Part shown: positions 32,222 through 43,829 of the stretch, piece by piece
Position numbering within the stretch: the stretch's first letter is position 1
How the letters are laid out: the number at the start of each line of letters is the position of its first letter
Assembly (NCBI GenBank): GCA_963457665.1
Contig: OY735220.1
Location: forward strand, 32,615,969 to 32,679,968
Length of the DNA stretch: 64,000 bases
Reading direction: 5' to 3'
Source of the DNA: Thysanoteuthis rhombus
Lineage: Eukaryota; Mollusca; Cephalopoda; Oegopsida; Thysanoteuthidae
The notes under the pieces: generated by a model
Databases searched by the model: none
Told to the model about the DNA's origin: nothing
Seen by the model: the letters and a program-made list of their open reading frames with translations, nothing else
Translations under genes and position numbers: made by a program

Positions 32222-32318
32222 CACACACACTCACACACACAAACCTACGCATGCACGCCCGCACACAGAAGCTATAATAATCTCAATCCGTCTTTTTCTC
32301 TCTATCTATCTAGCTCCT

Positions 32319-32368
<50 letters not shown>
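32222..32368. repeat. (CA) stretch and (CT)n microsatellite
   Basis: CA-rich sequence is at 32221-32245 and pure CT at about 32324-32368. Confidence 0.9.
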
Positions 32369-32371
<3 letters not shown>

Positions 32372-32392
32372 ATATACGTATAGTTCAAAATA

Positions 32393-32615
32393 TATTTTCA
32401 ATTTGTAAGAATACAAGAAGAAAGCAATAGAAAACAGATTTTATCCGTTGTTGATGCTTAATTACGGGGCTCACTATTTAATAGAGTAAATGGAGCCATT
32501 AATATGTTTGTAAGAAAAAAATAAAAAAGAATTACAAGTATATGTACCCGGTGAATGTTAACATTTCGTGCCAAACGCATTCATCAGCAACATGTTATCT
32601 TACGATAAAATCAAC
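32393..32615. repeat. Rearranged SINE S3 pieces
   Basis: 32405-32480 (AAGAATACAAGAAGAAAG, AAACAGATTTTATCCGTTG, GGGGCTCACTATTTA) runs parallel to 57308-57385. 32564-32605 (GTGAATGTTAACATTTCGTG and ATCAGCAACATG) is inverted relative to 57395-57445. The two parts therefore point in opposite directions, indicating rearrangement or two insertions. Confidence 0.45.
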
Positions 32616-33311
32616 CTTTAGACAAGTTTTGGTATCTTTTAGTCATATATCGCATACATTGATCGCATAAGTAAAAGTAACTAGTGGATGTTTTCTTTGT
32701 GTTTTTTTCCCCCCTACTTTTTTTTTAATTAACAGAAACTGAATGTGAAGGAAAAGTGAGGAAGGGGTGAAGCGTAGGGATGCACGACTGAGTTACTTCT
32801 AAATCAGATCCTTTCCTTGTTAGAATTTAAGTTCTTTATTCTATCACTTTTTGTGTGTCAAATATTGTAAACCATTATTATCGTTTACACTATTATTTAC
32901 TGTCATCTTAATTTTTGGTTGATTTTTTAAAATCTATTTTAAAGTTATGTTTCCACTAGGCAACGCTATTAGTGTAATATATATGTATTAAAGGCTTTGT
33001 CACTGTTTGTGCTTTGTCTGTTTTCTGTCAGGCTAAAGCAAACAGAAAGAGAAGAAAGGCGTAGCGATGTCTATTGTGTATGTGTGTTCGCCTCTACATC
33101 ACTATTATTATTATTATTATTATTATTGCTACTATTGCTGCTGCTGCTACTGCTGCTGTCTTCGTTCTGAATTTCCGCGAATGAGTCTATTTTCCTCACA
33201 TTTAAAAGGAAATCGGTTTATTTCTCAACGCTGACACCTTATTGTTTTAAAATATTTTTCAAAAGCTATAAAGTATGAGTCATAGAAAATTGACAGAAAA
33301 CAAGAGGTGTG
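32616..33311. other. Unassigned, with (TTA)n and CTG-rich patch
   Basis: ATTATTATTATTATT lies at 33103-33127 and GCTGCTGCTGCTACTGCTG at 33137-33155. No gene was found. Confidence 0.35.
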
Positions 33312-33490
33312 AATGACGAGCCTGACTGCTCCAGGGTCAAATTTCACTTCTACTTCAATTCAAACTATTTTACGATTACTGCAATTTTAGTATTGTATAT
33401 ATGAAAAATAAATTCGTGGCTATATAAAATTTGCTATTCTGGTTCAGTTGGTAATATAGCTTCCTAGTAAGTTCTTTAAAGCATGGTAAA
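33312..33490 (+). repeat. SINE family S2, third copy
   Basis: GAGCCTGACTGCTCCAGGGT, ACTTCAATTCAAAC, TTTTAGTATTGTATATATGA and the tRNA-like GGTTCAGTTGGTAATATAGC correspond, in reverse complement, to the order seen at 63290-63140. It is truncated after the A-box region. Confidence 0.5.
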
Positions 33491-33725
33491 GAAATCTTCC
33501 TTTTTTTTCTTTACATCGGTTTGATTCTATGTGAGATAATAGATAAACATTGAAGGGTTTACTCCTTTAAATTAGGTGAGGATTGTTGTTGATCTTTTGA
33601 TGGGAGAAAAACGATAATAAACTCAACTTGGTACGAATTTTAAACTAGTCTGCATTATTTTGTTTTCGTTGTTTTGAATGAGTTCAACACATCAATATTA
33701 TATAGATGAAAAATCAAAGGAAATA

Positions 33726-34200
33726 CAGGTCTGATTAGTCACTCAATAGAAACCATTATGTGACTAACGTCCTTTGGCAGTATATTATGTTAGGGGTGAT
33801 CAACTAAACAAATAGGGAAAGGGGTGATCAATGAACAAGATACTTATGTCGGCTTTTGTTGGGCAATGATTACTAAAAAAAGGGCTGGATTTTCAGAGAA
33901 AAACGAGCGCGAATACTGCAGGACACAAGCTAGGGGATCAATTTAGTATGAACCTACATTGTAAATTGAAACCTCCATTAAAAACCTAATTGTACTCACG
34001 CATTTGTGTGTGTGCCGTGGGGGTAATCAAAGAAAAAAAAGTTTTTTCTTGACATGATAAGAAATACGTGCTTAAAATTTTCAGCTGTCAAGTTCCAACG
34101 GCGAAGCTTGTAGGCTCGATGCATAATTACATAGAGAACCAACGAGAACCAACTTGAGAACCGGATAAACCTATGTTGACCGTTTCAGTGATAGTTTCAA
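33726..34200 (-). repeat. R450 repeat (copy 7)
   Basis: This is a full-length minus-strand copy. On plus it starts AGGTCTGATTAGTCACTCAA and CATTATGTGACTAACGTCCT, includes GGGGTGATCAATGAACAAG and TAGTATGAACCTACATTGTA, and ends CAACTTGAGAACCGGATAAA and CCTATGTTGACCGTTTCAGT. Confidence 0.75.
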
Positions 34201-34361
34201 TTGATGGTATGAATATCTAAAAATATTTCAAATGATTACAAACATTTAACATAGTTGAACAGAGCAATTCAAGGATGCTGCTTATTAATACGTAAAAAAT
34301 TATCATTATTATAAATATCATTATTATTGTTATTATTATTTGCAATCTCACACCAGTTGCC

Positions 34362-34476
<115 letters not shown>

Positions 34477-34947
34477 ATGTGCCGGATGTGGAAAAATTCG
34501 TTTCATCACATCAGGCCAATCCTCCACATTAATTATTTTCATATTAATTAATCAAATACTTTTACATACTTTAAGTCAATTATATTTTTGGTTATAAAAG
34601 AAATGCTTCAATTAAAAACAAAAACAAGAACTATAAGTTCATCGATGCATCCGCCGCCTGTCTTACTGGTAGCAGAAGAAGGGAAAAGGAGAGCAAGTAG
34701 TTTTTAAATTAATTGATTCTCATATTTATAGAATATTGCGATATGGAAATATTCCTAAAGTATTATTTTCAATAAAAATCGTGAATAGCCATTTTTGGTG
34801 ATTTTTTTTTTTTTACCATTCTTGGCTGTTTTATAAATACAAAAATTCTGTTCCCGTAGACTTTGGTATGGCCTTTATTGTCATCACACCTCTCCTTTCA
34901 TCCTAATTTCTGTTCAACATAACTGGGACCAACCGACTGACCATGAT

Positions 34948-35905
34948 ATCATCATCATTATCATCACCAGTCTTTTATCGTTCGTCGTTGGTCATAGACC
35001 TTCCCCAGGATCCGCCACAATTCTCTATTATGGATGTTGCAGAGCAAGTATTTTTTGAATTTGTCTACTTCATCTCTCCATCTTGTATTCTGTCGGCCTC
35101 GGTTTTGCATGTAATCTCTGGGGATCCATGTTGTGAGCTGTAATGAACATCAGCTGTCTGCCATTCTTACAACATGGCCTGCTCATGCCCATTTAAGATT
35201 TTTCAATAGTTTCTATGATGTCTCGGACTCCCGTTTTCTTCCTGATATACTGTGCTGTCTTGTGATCTCTCCATGTTAGATTGAGCATTATTCTCTCATG
35301 CACGCGTTGTATACTTCTGATTTTGCAGGTTTATCTCTTGGTTAGGTTTCATGTTTCAGCTCCATAAATGATTATCGGGAGAATGCATTAGTTGTATACT
35401 CTTCTTTTTAGGATTATTGGGATCGTCTGGTTTTTGAAAGTTGAGCTTGCTCTACCGAAGGCTTGCCATCCTAGAGTGATTGTTCGCTTGATTTCCTCTT
35501 CTTTTGAGAATCTCATAGAGATTCGTTGTCCTTGGTAGATGTAGTGGTCTACCTTCCCAAGCTTTGCATCTTCAATTTTGACAGTCATGTTCTTATTCTC
35601 GATGTTATTGTTGCACATGACTTTTGTTCTACTGAAGTTCATGTATCAGCCGACGTTTTTGCTTTCTTCGTTTAGTTTATCTAGCATTAGTTGGAGGTCG
35701 TGTAGGTTCTCTTCGAAAAGGACAATGTCACCTGCAAATCTGAGGTTGCTCAGATATTCGCCGTCTATCTTGATTCCTCTATTCTCCCAGTCCAGGTTTC
35801 GGAAGATCACCTCGAGGCGGACTGTAAAGAGTTTGGGTGAGCTGGTATCACCTTGCCTTAGTCCTTTTTGTAACTGAAACGGTTCAGTGACTTTTTGTAG
35901 CCTGA
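34948..35905 (-). mobile_element. RTE-type LINE, longest 3' copy (reverse transcriptase end)
   Basis: The minus strand encodes, in order, LRQGDTSSPKLF (the RT motif before the catalytic core), NLDWENRGIKIDGEYLSNLR, FAGDIVLF, then a 35388-35642 frame with MNFSRTKVMCNNNIENKN and EEEIKRTITLGWQAFGRASS, and finally the usual C-terminal region and a CAT trimer tail at 34948. The family has FADDIVLF at the catalytic site. Here the first Asp of the pair reads Gly, so the copy is catalytically dead as well as truncated. It joins an inverted piece at about 35905. Confidence 0.8.
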
Positions 35906-35909
35906 TGAA

Positions 35910-36075
35910 GGACTAACTGTGATTGTATAACAACGACCAGAATACAGACGCTGACAATGAGTTCGAGGACTTCCCAGAAGTTACACCATGGGAAGTAAAG
36001 CAAGCCATCAAACAAACAGAAAAAAGAAAAGCCCCTGGACCAGATAACATCACCATTGAGATATGTGGATTTCTT
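35910..36075 (+). mobile_element. Inverted upstream RT piece of the same LINE
   Basis: Plus-strand codons read EFEDFPEVTPWEVKQAIKQ then KAPGPDNITIE, the conserved N-terminal reverse transcriptase stretch of this LINE family, which lies upstream of the QGD motif. It sits head to head with the minus-strand 3' part, with roughly the RT centre missing between them. This arrangement is the classical 5' inversion (twin priming) of LINE insertion. Confidence 0.75.
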
Positions 36076-37854
36076 AAAATATTCAATTATGATTTTTAGT
36101 GTATCATTTTTGACCGACTTTATGGGAAGGGTTCTGGAGAAATATATGCTCTAAGAGGGAGATAGTCCAAAGAACTCTTTGAAACATTTTTGATTGGCCA
36201 CCAAGTTATGATAGGTATCAGTCTAATTCTCCCTTCAGCTGAGACTGAAATTCTTTTCAAATCCTTGGTGATGATTTGATGAATCTGCACTTACAAGTTT
36301 ATCAATCATTACATTATTGTGAAACTAGGTATTTCATGGAATTACTCAAATGTTCAGGAATTCCGTATAAATCCCATGAAATTAATAATTTCAAGATCTT
36401 ACCGTAACGAGTATATCTGGAAAAACGCCTTTCTTACAACTAAGGGGGATATTGTTAATAGACAGAATATACCACAGTCAAATAACATTAGAGATGGGAA
36501 TTCCATTTGTAGCGTATAATTGTATAATTTATTAATGAGTCAAGATGAAACATCGAGATTATCAGAGTGATGTCATCGTGCAATGAGACGGAAAATTAGA
36601 AAAAAGCAAATGGAAGATGTAACAGTGTGTAGATAAAAAGCCAAGAAAAAGAGCTTCGCATCTGTACCGTGTATGGCAGAGTAGCCAGAAGAAAGACACT
36701 TAAAGCAGTCGACATTCAGCGGAGAGAGTAGTCGGTGACTGAGTGCCACTTGAAGTTTGGCACCCAATTACTTTTTAACAATTTTTCCAATTCTATTCTC
36801 AAGTTTGCGTCTTAAACTGAGCAAAAAAATACCCCGTAGAAACATCTACATTTTCTAAATATATATCTAAAATATAGGGAACATATTACATATCATTAAT
36901 AAATCAGATGCAACTTCAATATTAAATCTTTATTTCTTTTAAATATTACTTAATTTATAAAAATATCACTCATTTTATAACTATAAATTGAATAAGAATA
37001 TTGCTTACTTTAGACAAAGCAATTATCTAAATGGCAATAGAGATGCAACCAAAAACATTTAAATTTAGATGAAAAACATCTAAATTGGCAACATTACTTT
37101 TCAAATAACTTCTAATTTGCTCAGTTATTTAACCACGGGTGAGTAAGAGTCTGGAGATTACCTGGCTAAGAATTGTTTTGAAGCTACCACCAGAAACTAA
37201 GATGACTGATTTTCAAACATGATGTTGGTACAATTTTGAGTACCGATTCTTCGAAGTTTATGGAGTGCAGTTTTTTTTCCTGAAATAATCTTGAAACCTT
37301 GTCCCAACTCCAACAATTCAAGATAAATTTAACTTTTGTATGTAACCCCAGAATAAACTGATGAGTTTCAAAACATTTTGGTAAGCAAGGTTGAAGTATT
37401 TCTGAATTATCCTAATCTTTCATTTCTCCTTCAATTTGAACAGAATTAAGGTGCTTCTTCGACACCTCAGCGTCTTTTCGAAATTGAGTGGCATGATGCA
37501 TCACGTCACGAAAGATCAATCGATATTTCTCTCGGATCATTTCTTCAAGTTGAGAAAACTAGCGAGTTTCATGTATTTATCATGTAAAAAAAATGTTCCT
37601 GTTTGCCGCTGTGGCCCTCTCTCTTAAACATTGGCTCGGTTCAATCGAATTTGGCACAGATTTTGCATTTATATTCATTGAACCCAGGGAAATATTTTAA
37701 AGTAAAGGTTTTTGAGAGGAAAACCGGCAAGGGTTTTAGAGGCTGGTTATTTACAATGTTACTATAGTGCAAAGCTAAACCCTCCATATCCGTTCAATAT
37801 ACATATATACATACACACACTGGTTGGAAACCGCGTGATAGGGTTGGTTTCATC
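36076..37854. other. Unassigned, with one MITE end and R450-like piece
   Basis: No gene was seen. 37078-37097 (CATCTAAATTGGCAAC) is the terminal motif of the small MITE family. 37725-37850 (GGCTGGTTATTTACAATG, GCAAAGCTAAACCCTCC, CTGGTTGGAAACCGCGTGAT) parallels 8225-8300 and 9899-9930. Confidence 0.4.

Positions 37855-37904
<50 letters not shown>
37855..37904. repeat. (TA)n microsatellite
   Basis: About 50 bp of TA lies immediately upstream of the Helentron-like element. Confidence 0.95.
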
Positions 37905-37908
<4 letters not shown>

Positions 37909-38772
37909 CGTTTGCTTTTCTGTCTGTTCTACTATGTAGGCTGCAACATTCTTGCATGCAGGAACCTGAAATTTTGCATTGCGTTACATCTTTTCACGGC
38001 AGAGGATGTAGGAGTTTTGAATGGTTTCACAGGATGATTCAATTTTCAATGGAACTATAAACTTGAAATGAACTTCGACTTTTCCAGTTTTGTCTTTGAA
38101 GGCTTCTCTTCAACTGATTCATTCCCGGCTAAAATTTGAGTGTATCCGGCATTATACTGTAACATTTCTTAACATGGTCTCTCTAAAGGGTTTACAGTTT
38201 TGTCTCACGTGGACAGGAGAAATATTCATAGATGCAGTCATAAAATTTATTTAAATATATATTTCTTTTCTAAATTACGCCTGAACGTTGTTCTTTTCAA
38301 GAAAAGATGAATTCGTAGATTCTTCTAATGAGAATTACAATCGTACCATCCATTCTTTGCTCATTTCAATAAATATATTATTTGTTATTCAAATCCTTGT
38401 TCCTTATGTTATTTGTACATTCACAAGGAAAACTGCATATTATCTAATGCATATGCAACTGCTTTTACTGTTCTAATGCTCTCGTTAAGACCTTTTATGT
38501 CAACGACTCTAGAGAAAGAAAGCCGTGCAATAATCGAAAATTTGAGAGCCAAAATTTACTGTTGATATTTTTTCTAAATAATTAACAACAAAAACTGCCT
38601 CGAAAAACTCAGGCATCATAACCGTCCGAAAAAAAACAACTTCAGGCATGTAAGTGCAATTATTTTCAAAAATAAATACATGAGAAATTGCTATCAATTA
38701 AGTTATTGAAGTTGAACACAAAATAGATGTTTCTTTATATTTGACACCAGGACAGCACCGGGTATTCTGCTA

Positions 38773-38775
<3 letters not shown>
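37905..38775 (+). mobile_element. Helentron-like non-autonomous element
   Basis: The left end (AGTTCGTTTGCTTTTCTGTC and TGTTCTACTATGTAGGC, then GGAACCTGAAATTTTGCATT and CGTTACATC) resembles the GTTTGTCTGTCTGT and ...GAAATTTGGCAT starts typical of animal Helentrons. The right end (CCAGGACAGCACCGGGTATT, CTGCTAGT) has the CACGGGTA...CTAGT style of Helitron 3' termini with a short GC hairpin just inside. TA repeats flank both sides, consistent with insertion at AT. There is no Rep/helicase frame, so it would depend on an autonomous partner. Confidence 0.5.
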
Positions 38776-38849
<74 letters not shown>

Positions 38850-38850
38850 C
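38774..38850. repeat. (TA)n-(GA)n compound microsatellite
   Basis: TA at 38774-38824 is followed by GA to 38850, directly after the CTGCTAG terminus. Confidence 0.95.
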
Positions 38851-39158
38851 GTACGTTTTCAATTGAAAATTCATCCGGGAAAGTATGGCTGATTTTACAA
38901 GCACAGTGGGATTTCTGGATAAGGAATCGCAGACACTCCTACTTTTTTGCTCCAATTTACCAGATAAGCCAATGGCTTATATGTACCTATCTATATTTGT
39001 ACATGTGTATTTATACATACATATCAAAGGAATCCCTACCCCGCACATTAACAAAGCGCCACCATGTTCTATCCCCTCCACCTCACGACTCTATCCTATA
39101 CCTCGGTCTCATCTTTCTCCAGCGGTCAATTCTTGAAAACAAAATATCTACTTCTTTT

Positions 39159-39161
<3 letters not shown>

Positions 39162-39222
<61 letters not shown>
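39162..39222. repeat. (TA)n microsatellite
   Basis: This is about 60 bp of pure TA. Confidence 0.95.
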
Positions 39223-39224
<2 letters not shown>

Positions 39225-39384
39225 CTTGTGGGATTTATTCGCCGTTGAAGGTGGTGAAGCGAGACGAGCGGAGATAACTGCTGACTTCCTGTTGTTTTGC
39301 GCGCATATTGCGTTATAAAACCGGATGTGAGTTGTACTTGCATCGTTTCATTCCATCATGGTGTCTCGCCCACTTTTCATCTTC

Positions 39385-39590
39385 TGCGACGTATCGGGTG
39401 GCCGAACCGGTAACGGCACTTGATTCGGGAAACCGAGTTCAAACTCCTGCTGGGGCAGTTTGCGTTCACTTCACTCCCACTAATGTCCTTAGAAAAATTG
39501 CATGAATCCATCTCTTCCACTAAGCTATTGGTAAAATAGCGCTGGGTGAAGGGAATGAAACAAAAGTGTCTGCCTTTCGCTTCCAAGCCT
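39385..39590 (+). repeat. tRNA-derived SINE (family S1), second copy
   Basis: GGGTGGCCGAACCGGTAACG (A-box-like) and GAGTTCAAACTCC (B-box-like) are followed by TTTGCGTTCACTTCACTCCC. The block GGAAACCGAGTTCAAACTCC matches GCTGAACCGAGTTCGAACTC at 11270. The tail continues to about 39590. Confidence 0.6.
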
Positions 39591-39685
39591 AATTCACATT
39601 TTGCAAACGGGATTCAAAATTTAGGACTAGAAAACATAATAATTGATACATTTTAATAAAATATTGAATATTATTTTTTTTCTCC

Positions 39686-40106
39686 ATAGTCACTTATGGA
39701 GCTGAAACGCTGAACCTAACCAAGAGACAGACCTGCAAACTGAGAAGCATGCAACGCACGCACGAGAGAATCATGCTTAACCTTACATGGAGAGATCACA
39801 AGACAGCACAGTATATCAGGAAGAAAATTGGAGTCCGAGACATCATAGAAACTATTAAAAAACTCAAATGGCAATGGGCAGGCCATGTTGCAAGAATGAC
39901 AGACAACCGATGGACATCATGACCCACAACATGGATCCCAAGAGATCACATGCATAACTGAGGCCGACAAAATACAAGATAGGGAGATGAACTAGACAAG
40001 TTCAGAAAATACTGGCTCTGCAACGCCCATGATAGAGAAATGTGGCAAATCCTGGTGAATGTCTATGTCCATGCATGGATGTTGAAAGAGTGACGATGAT
40101 GATGAA
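39686..40106 (+). mobile_element. RTE-type LINE 3' fragment
   Basis: Plus-strand codons read VTYGAETLNLTKRQTCKLRS, MQRTHERIMLNLTWRDHKTA, QYIRKKIGVRDIIETIKKLK, WQWAGHVARMTDNRWTS, then, after disruptions, RDELDKFRKYWLCNAHDREM. It ends in GATGATGATGA at 40096-40106. The C-terminal region contains stops (for example right after NRWTS), so it is inactive. Confidence 0.85.
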
Positions 40107-41085
40107 ACTGCATTTAAAGATGCAGTTTCAAGTTGTGGCTAATCCATCATGTCAATATCTACGACCTCAATCCTCATTCATAAAAACATCCCATTAGTTT
40201 TCATTCATGAAAACAACATTCCGTGTGAAAATATTTCTGTCGCTTAGTTTTTCTAGACTTTCCTAATCGAGGCTCGATTTGAACTCTTGGTTTTTGCAGG
40301 GCTTTAGCACCGAAAAACGTAACATAAAGCTCTCAAAGTATAATCAAGTATATTCAAGCTTTCACAAAAGTTTGGTACAGAGAAATCTCGATTATCTGAA
40401 CGAGGTGGACAAAGAGTATTTTGTTCGAATAACTGAACGAACGGATAACTGACTGGACAGGAAGAAAGGGAGCCACACTGAACACAATCATGGAACCTTG
40501 AAATATTGTTAGGATAATCCAAAATTCGGATAATCGCAGTTTCTTTGTATCAGGCTTTATTTGTTGGAATGGAACAGTTTTTCCTTACCAAAGGAATCAT
40601 AGATAGGTTCGTGCGAAAAAAGCTAACTTGTGGAATAAGAGTCAATATACCTTGTGTTTTACGAGACGTGTATTTTATATTTTCTTTGGAGAACGTTGTT
40701 AGGTTATTTATTTGCCTCTTTGAAAGGGTAAAAGAATGTAACACAAAGTCAAGTTTAGTGTACAGACCCCAAGCGTATGTGTGTGTAAGTAAAGAAATTG
40801 CTCTGTTCCCTCGGTACTTCCCTTTCAAAATCCTCAGACATCAGAGATAGGCCCTGATTCAACCCCTTTAAGTGCAATGGGGGCCAGTACCTGAGGGGAA
40901 CCCCTACCTAGACTAAAAAATCGATTTTTTTGGCTTCCGACCAAAAGACCGGAAGTATGAAACCATTTTCAATAGTGAAGTAATTTCTTGCAAAACAGAG
41001 AATTTTTCTTGGGTGGGGGGTATTTATGAAAGATATGTATATATATAATTTTATTCTGATAGATACTCCCGATATATCTTCTGGT
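40107..41085. other. Unassigned
   Basis: Frames of about 100 codons overlap on both strands at 40545-40850 without recognisable motifs; mirrored frames of this kind suggest chance. Short TA sequence lies at 41036-41048. Confidence 0.35.
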
Positions 41086-41186
<101 letters not shown>

Positions 41187-41384
41187 GAATTATAGGAAGT
41201 GAGACGGACTCAGGAGTGAATGGAAGCCAAGCTCATTCATCCGTAAATGTTTTCATTGATGGTCTAGACATGTTTCAGGAGGTTTTCCTATCTATAGTAG
41301 TGTGTATTGCGTACGTGTATACCATTTAATGGTTATAAGTTTACTGTGGAACGTAAGTCCACAATCATGATCTTTGCTTTGTGA

Positions 41385-41385
<1 letters not shown>

Positions 41386-41440
<55 letters not shown>
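41386..41440. repeat. (TA)n microsatellite
   Basis: About 55 bp of TA lies 13 bases upstream of R450 copy 8. Confidence 0.95.
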
Positions 41441-41442
<2 letters not shown>

Positions 41443-41452
41443 GTGTGTGAGT

Positions 41453-41880
41453 GAACTGTCAACCAGAAAAAGTCAACATAGCTTTCTTCAGTTTCTAAGT
41501 TGGTCTGGCTGGCTGGCTACATATGTATCAGACGTATAAGCCGCACCAATGGAGCTGGATATTTAAACATTTATTGCTTTTTCTGTTTTGAAAAAAAATT
41601 CCGTTGAAAGTTCTCCCCCTGAATGTTTCTTAGTGGTGAGAGATATCATTTTGTAGTGTAAGTTTAAACTAAATTGGTCACTTCGTTTGTGTCCGAAAAA
41701 TTTGTGCTTGAAAATTCAGCATTTTAGTGATCACAAAAGGCGAAAGAAGTAACTTATATTTGATCAGCCCGTTTTTTTTTTTCAGCTTTTTTTTATTGAT
41801 CTCTCCAACACTACATACTGCCAAAAGTTGTTGGTCATGCGAGGGGATCTATTGAGTGACTAACCAGATTCGTATATATT
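41453..41880 (+). repeat. R450 repeat (copy 8)
   Basis: It runs from ACTGTCAACCAGAAAAAGTC and TTTCTTCAGTTTCTAAGTTG, GTCTGGCTGGCTGGCTACAT, through GTGTAAGTTTAAACTAAATT, GTGATCACAAAAGGCGAAAG and AGTAACTTATATTTGATCAG, to TCTATTGAGTGACTAACCAG. It is one of the most complete copies. Confidence 0.75.
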
Positions 41881-43402
41881 ACTAACTAAGAGACAACAAA
41901 CACTACAGACGAAGCAGCCACCGTTTGACCCACTGAGTGTTTGCAAAATAGGTAATTAGAAGCGAAAACTGATTGACAGGCACGTTCAGCGGTTGACGAA
42001 AACCCGGAAGTGTTGCCTATTTATTAATGACAATTGTATTTTTATTTATTTATTTATTTATTTCGATTGACTCAAGCCGTTGATCGTGCTTCACTCGTTT
42101 TGAGTTCAAGAATACAATATTCACAAATGTTATTGAAACCAACGATGAACTTACAGCCCTACTTTTAAGAGAGGGATACTGAAACAAAATGAGTCGAAAA
42201 AAAAAAGAAGAGAAAAGATGACAAAAGAATAAGACTCTGGTTATGAAATTGTCCTTCTCATTATAGAACGGTGCTGATTCTGGATTTTAATTGGAATTAA
42301 ATTTCACTGAGTCACGCACATTGAAAATTATAAACGGACATGAGTTCATTTTCGGTCAGAGCTCAAAGAATGATCCTTTATGAAATGACGTTTAGTCGCT
42401 TGATCTGTTTTGGCGGGAAAGGGATAGGAAATCATAGAATTCAACTCAGGATCTTTTAATTGGACAAATCTCTAGGAGAGATGCGCAGAATTGCACGCAA
42501 ATCATTATATATTGGCAGATTCACGCAATATAGTTTGACTTCTTAAAGTAAAATTGATAATGCCGGGTTTTGTCAAATAAGCAAGCTAAAGGAACATTTT
42601 ACCCTATCCGTGTTTTTGGTACTCTCGTTACTTCTGTGCCAAGTCTCGCATTGGGCCCAAGTCTCGCTTTTAGTGTGAGAGTCATATTGTGAGAGAACCT
42701 CGTTCTGTTGAAACAAGCAGGATTCTATGTTCTGACTATTTAGTAACCAACAGACGCAGACGTGATGCCATAAGCAATGGTATGATATTTTAAATCTAAT
42801 TCTTAGGTGGTCTTACCCTGAAGTCCATGTGTGTGGTATCCCCATATTGAATCAACCCTGTGTCACATCTGCGTGAGGATTCGGGCAAATAACTCGTACC
42901 GGAGCAGAGCAGTAGCCATTGTGAACAGGAGTGAGATCGAAGTCGGTTCGTGAGCGACACATGAGTTACTGGAGTTACGGTCCAAGTATCCAGAAATTAT
43001 TTGTTACTTTGTGCGACCAGAGACAGCAAGGGCACAAATATAAGATCAGTCAGGATCACACTGATATAATATAGACGACGCAGAAATCCAGCAGATAACA
43101 CTGTGTTAATTTGTGAATAACTTGATATGACTATGAGATAGAGCTAGATGAATGATGGTCGATTATTTCAAGATAACTGACAGATTAGACTAGCTGCAAT
43201 AAATTAAATGGCTAAAAAAAAACTCCTGGCTTAGGTACAAAAGTTTTTTTCAGCAGTACGCATTTTTTAGGAAGGAAAATAAAGCAATGAAATTCCATTA
43301 GAAAACAGTGAAATTATTTTAAATGGTGTAACATTCTGCTTTTGTGAGTTGTATTTAAATGTTTTCAGCTGGTTCGATTCTTATCAGTAATGTTAGGAGT
43401 AT

Positions 43403-43404
<2 letters not shown>
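41881..43404. other. Unassigned
   Basis: No gene or repeat family was recognised in this 1.5 kb stretch. An imperfect (ATTT)n run lies at 42040-42063, and a local direct repeat of AAGTCTCGC(A/T)TT at 42639 and 42659. Confidence 0.35.
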
Positions 43405-43433
<29 letters not shown>

Positions 43434-43829
43434 GTCTTTCAACAGTCGTCAGTGGACATATACCTTCCCCAGGATTCGCCACACTTCTCCATCATGGGCG
43501 TCGCAGAGCCAGTACTTTCTGAACTTGTCTAGCTCGTCTCTCCATCTAATATTCAGCTGGCCTAGGTTCTGCATGTAATCTCGGGGGATCCATTTCGTGA
43601 GTTGCGATGTGCATCGGTTGTCCACCATTCGTGCAACATGGCCAGCCAACTGCTATTGGAGCCTATTAATGGATTCTATGATATCCCTGACTCTTGTCTT
43701 TTCCCAGATGTTCTGTGCTGTCTTGTGGTCTCTCCATGTGACGCCTAGCATAATTTTCTCATGTGCACGTTGCATACTTCTCAATTTGCAGATCTGTCTC
43801 TTGGTTAGGCTCCATGTTTCAGCTTTTTA
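43405..43829 (-). mobile_element. RTE-type LINE 3' fragment
   Basis: A pure CAT tail lies at 43405-43431. The minus-strand frame at 43449-43649 reads MAGHVARMVDNRCTSQLTKW, IPRDYMQNLGQLNIRWRDEL, DKFRKYWLCDAHDGEVWRIL. The copy continues to the KLRSMQRAHEKIML region and ends in the ETWSLTKRQ words. Confidence 0.85.

Noticed and set aside
43408-43432. CAT trimer arrays as independent microsatellites or CRISPR-like repeats
   Set aside because: Each lies exactly at the 3' end of a LINE copy, so they are element tails. There are no spacers and no CRISPR architecture.
43390-43578. Frame with a poly-His run
   Set aside because: It is the CAT tail of a LINE read in one frame. The real coding remnant is on the other strand.
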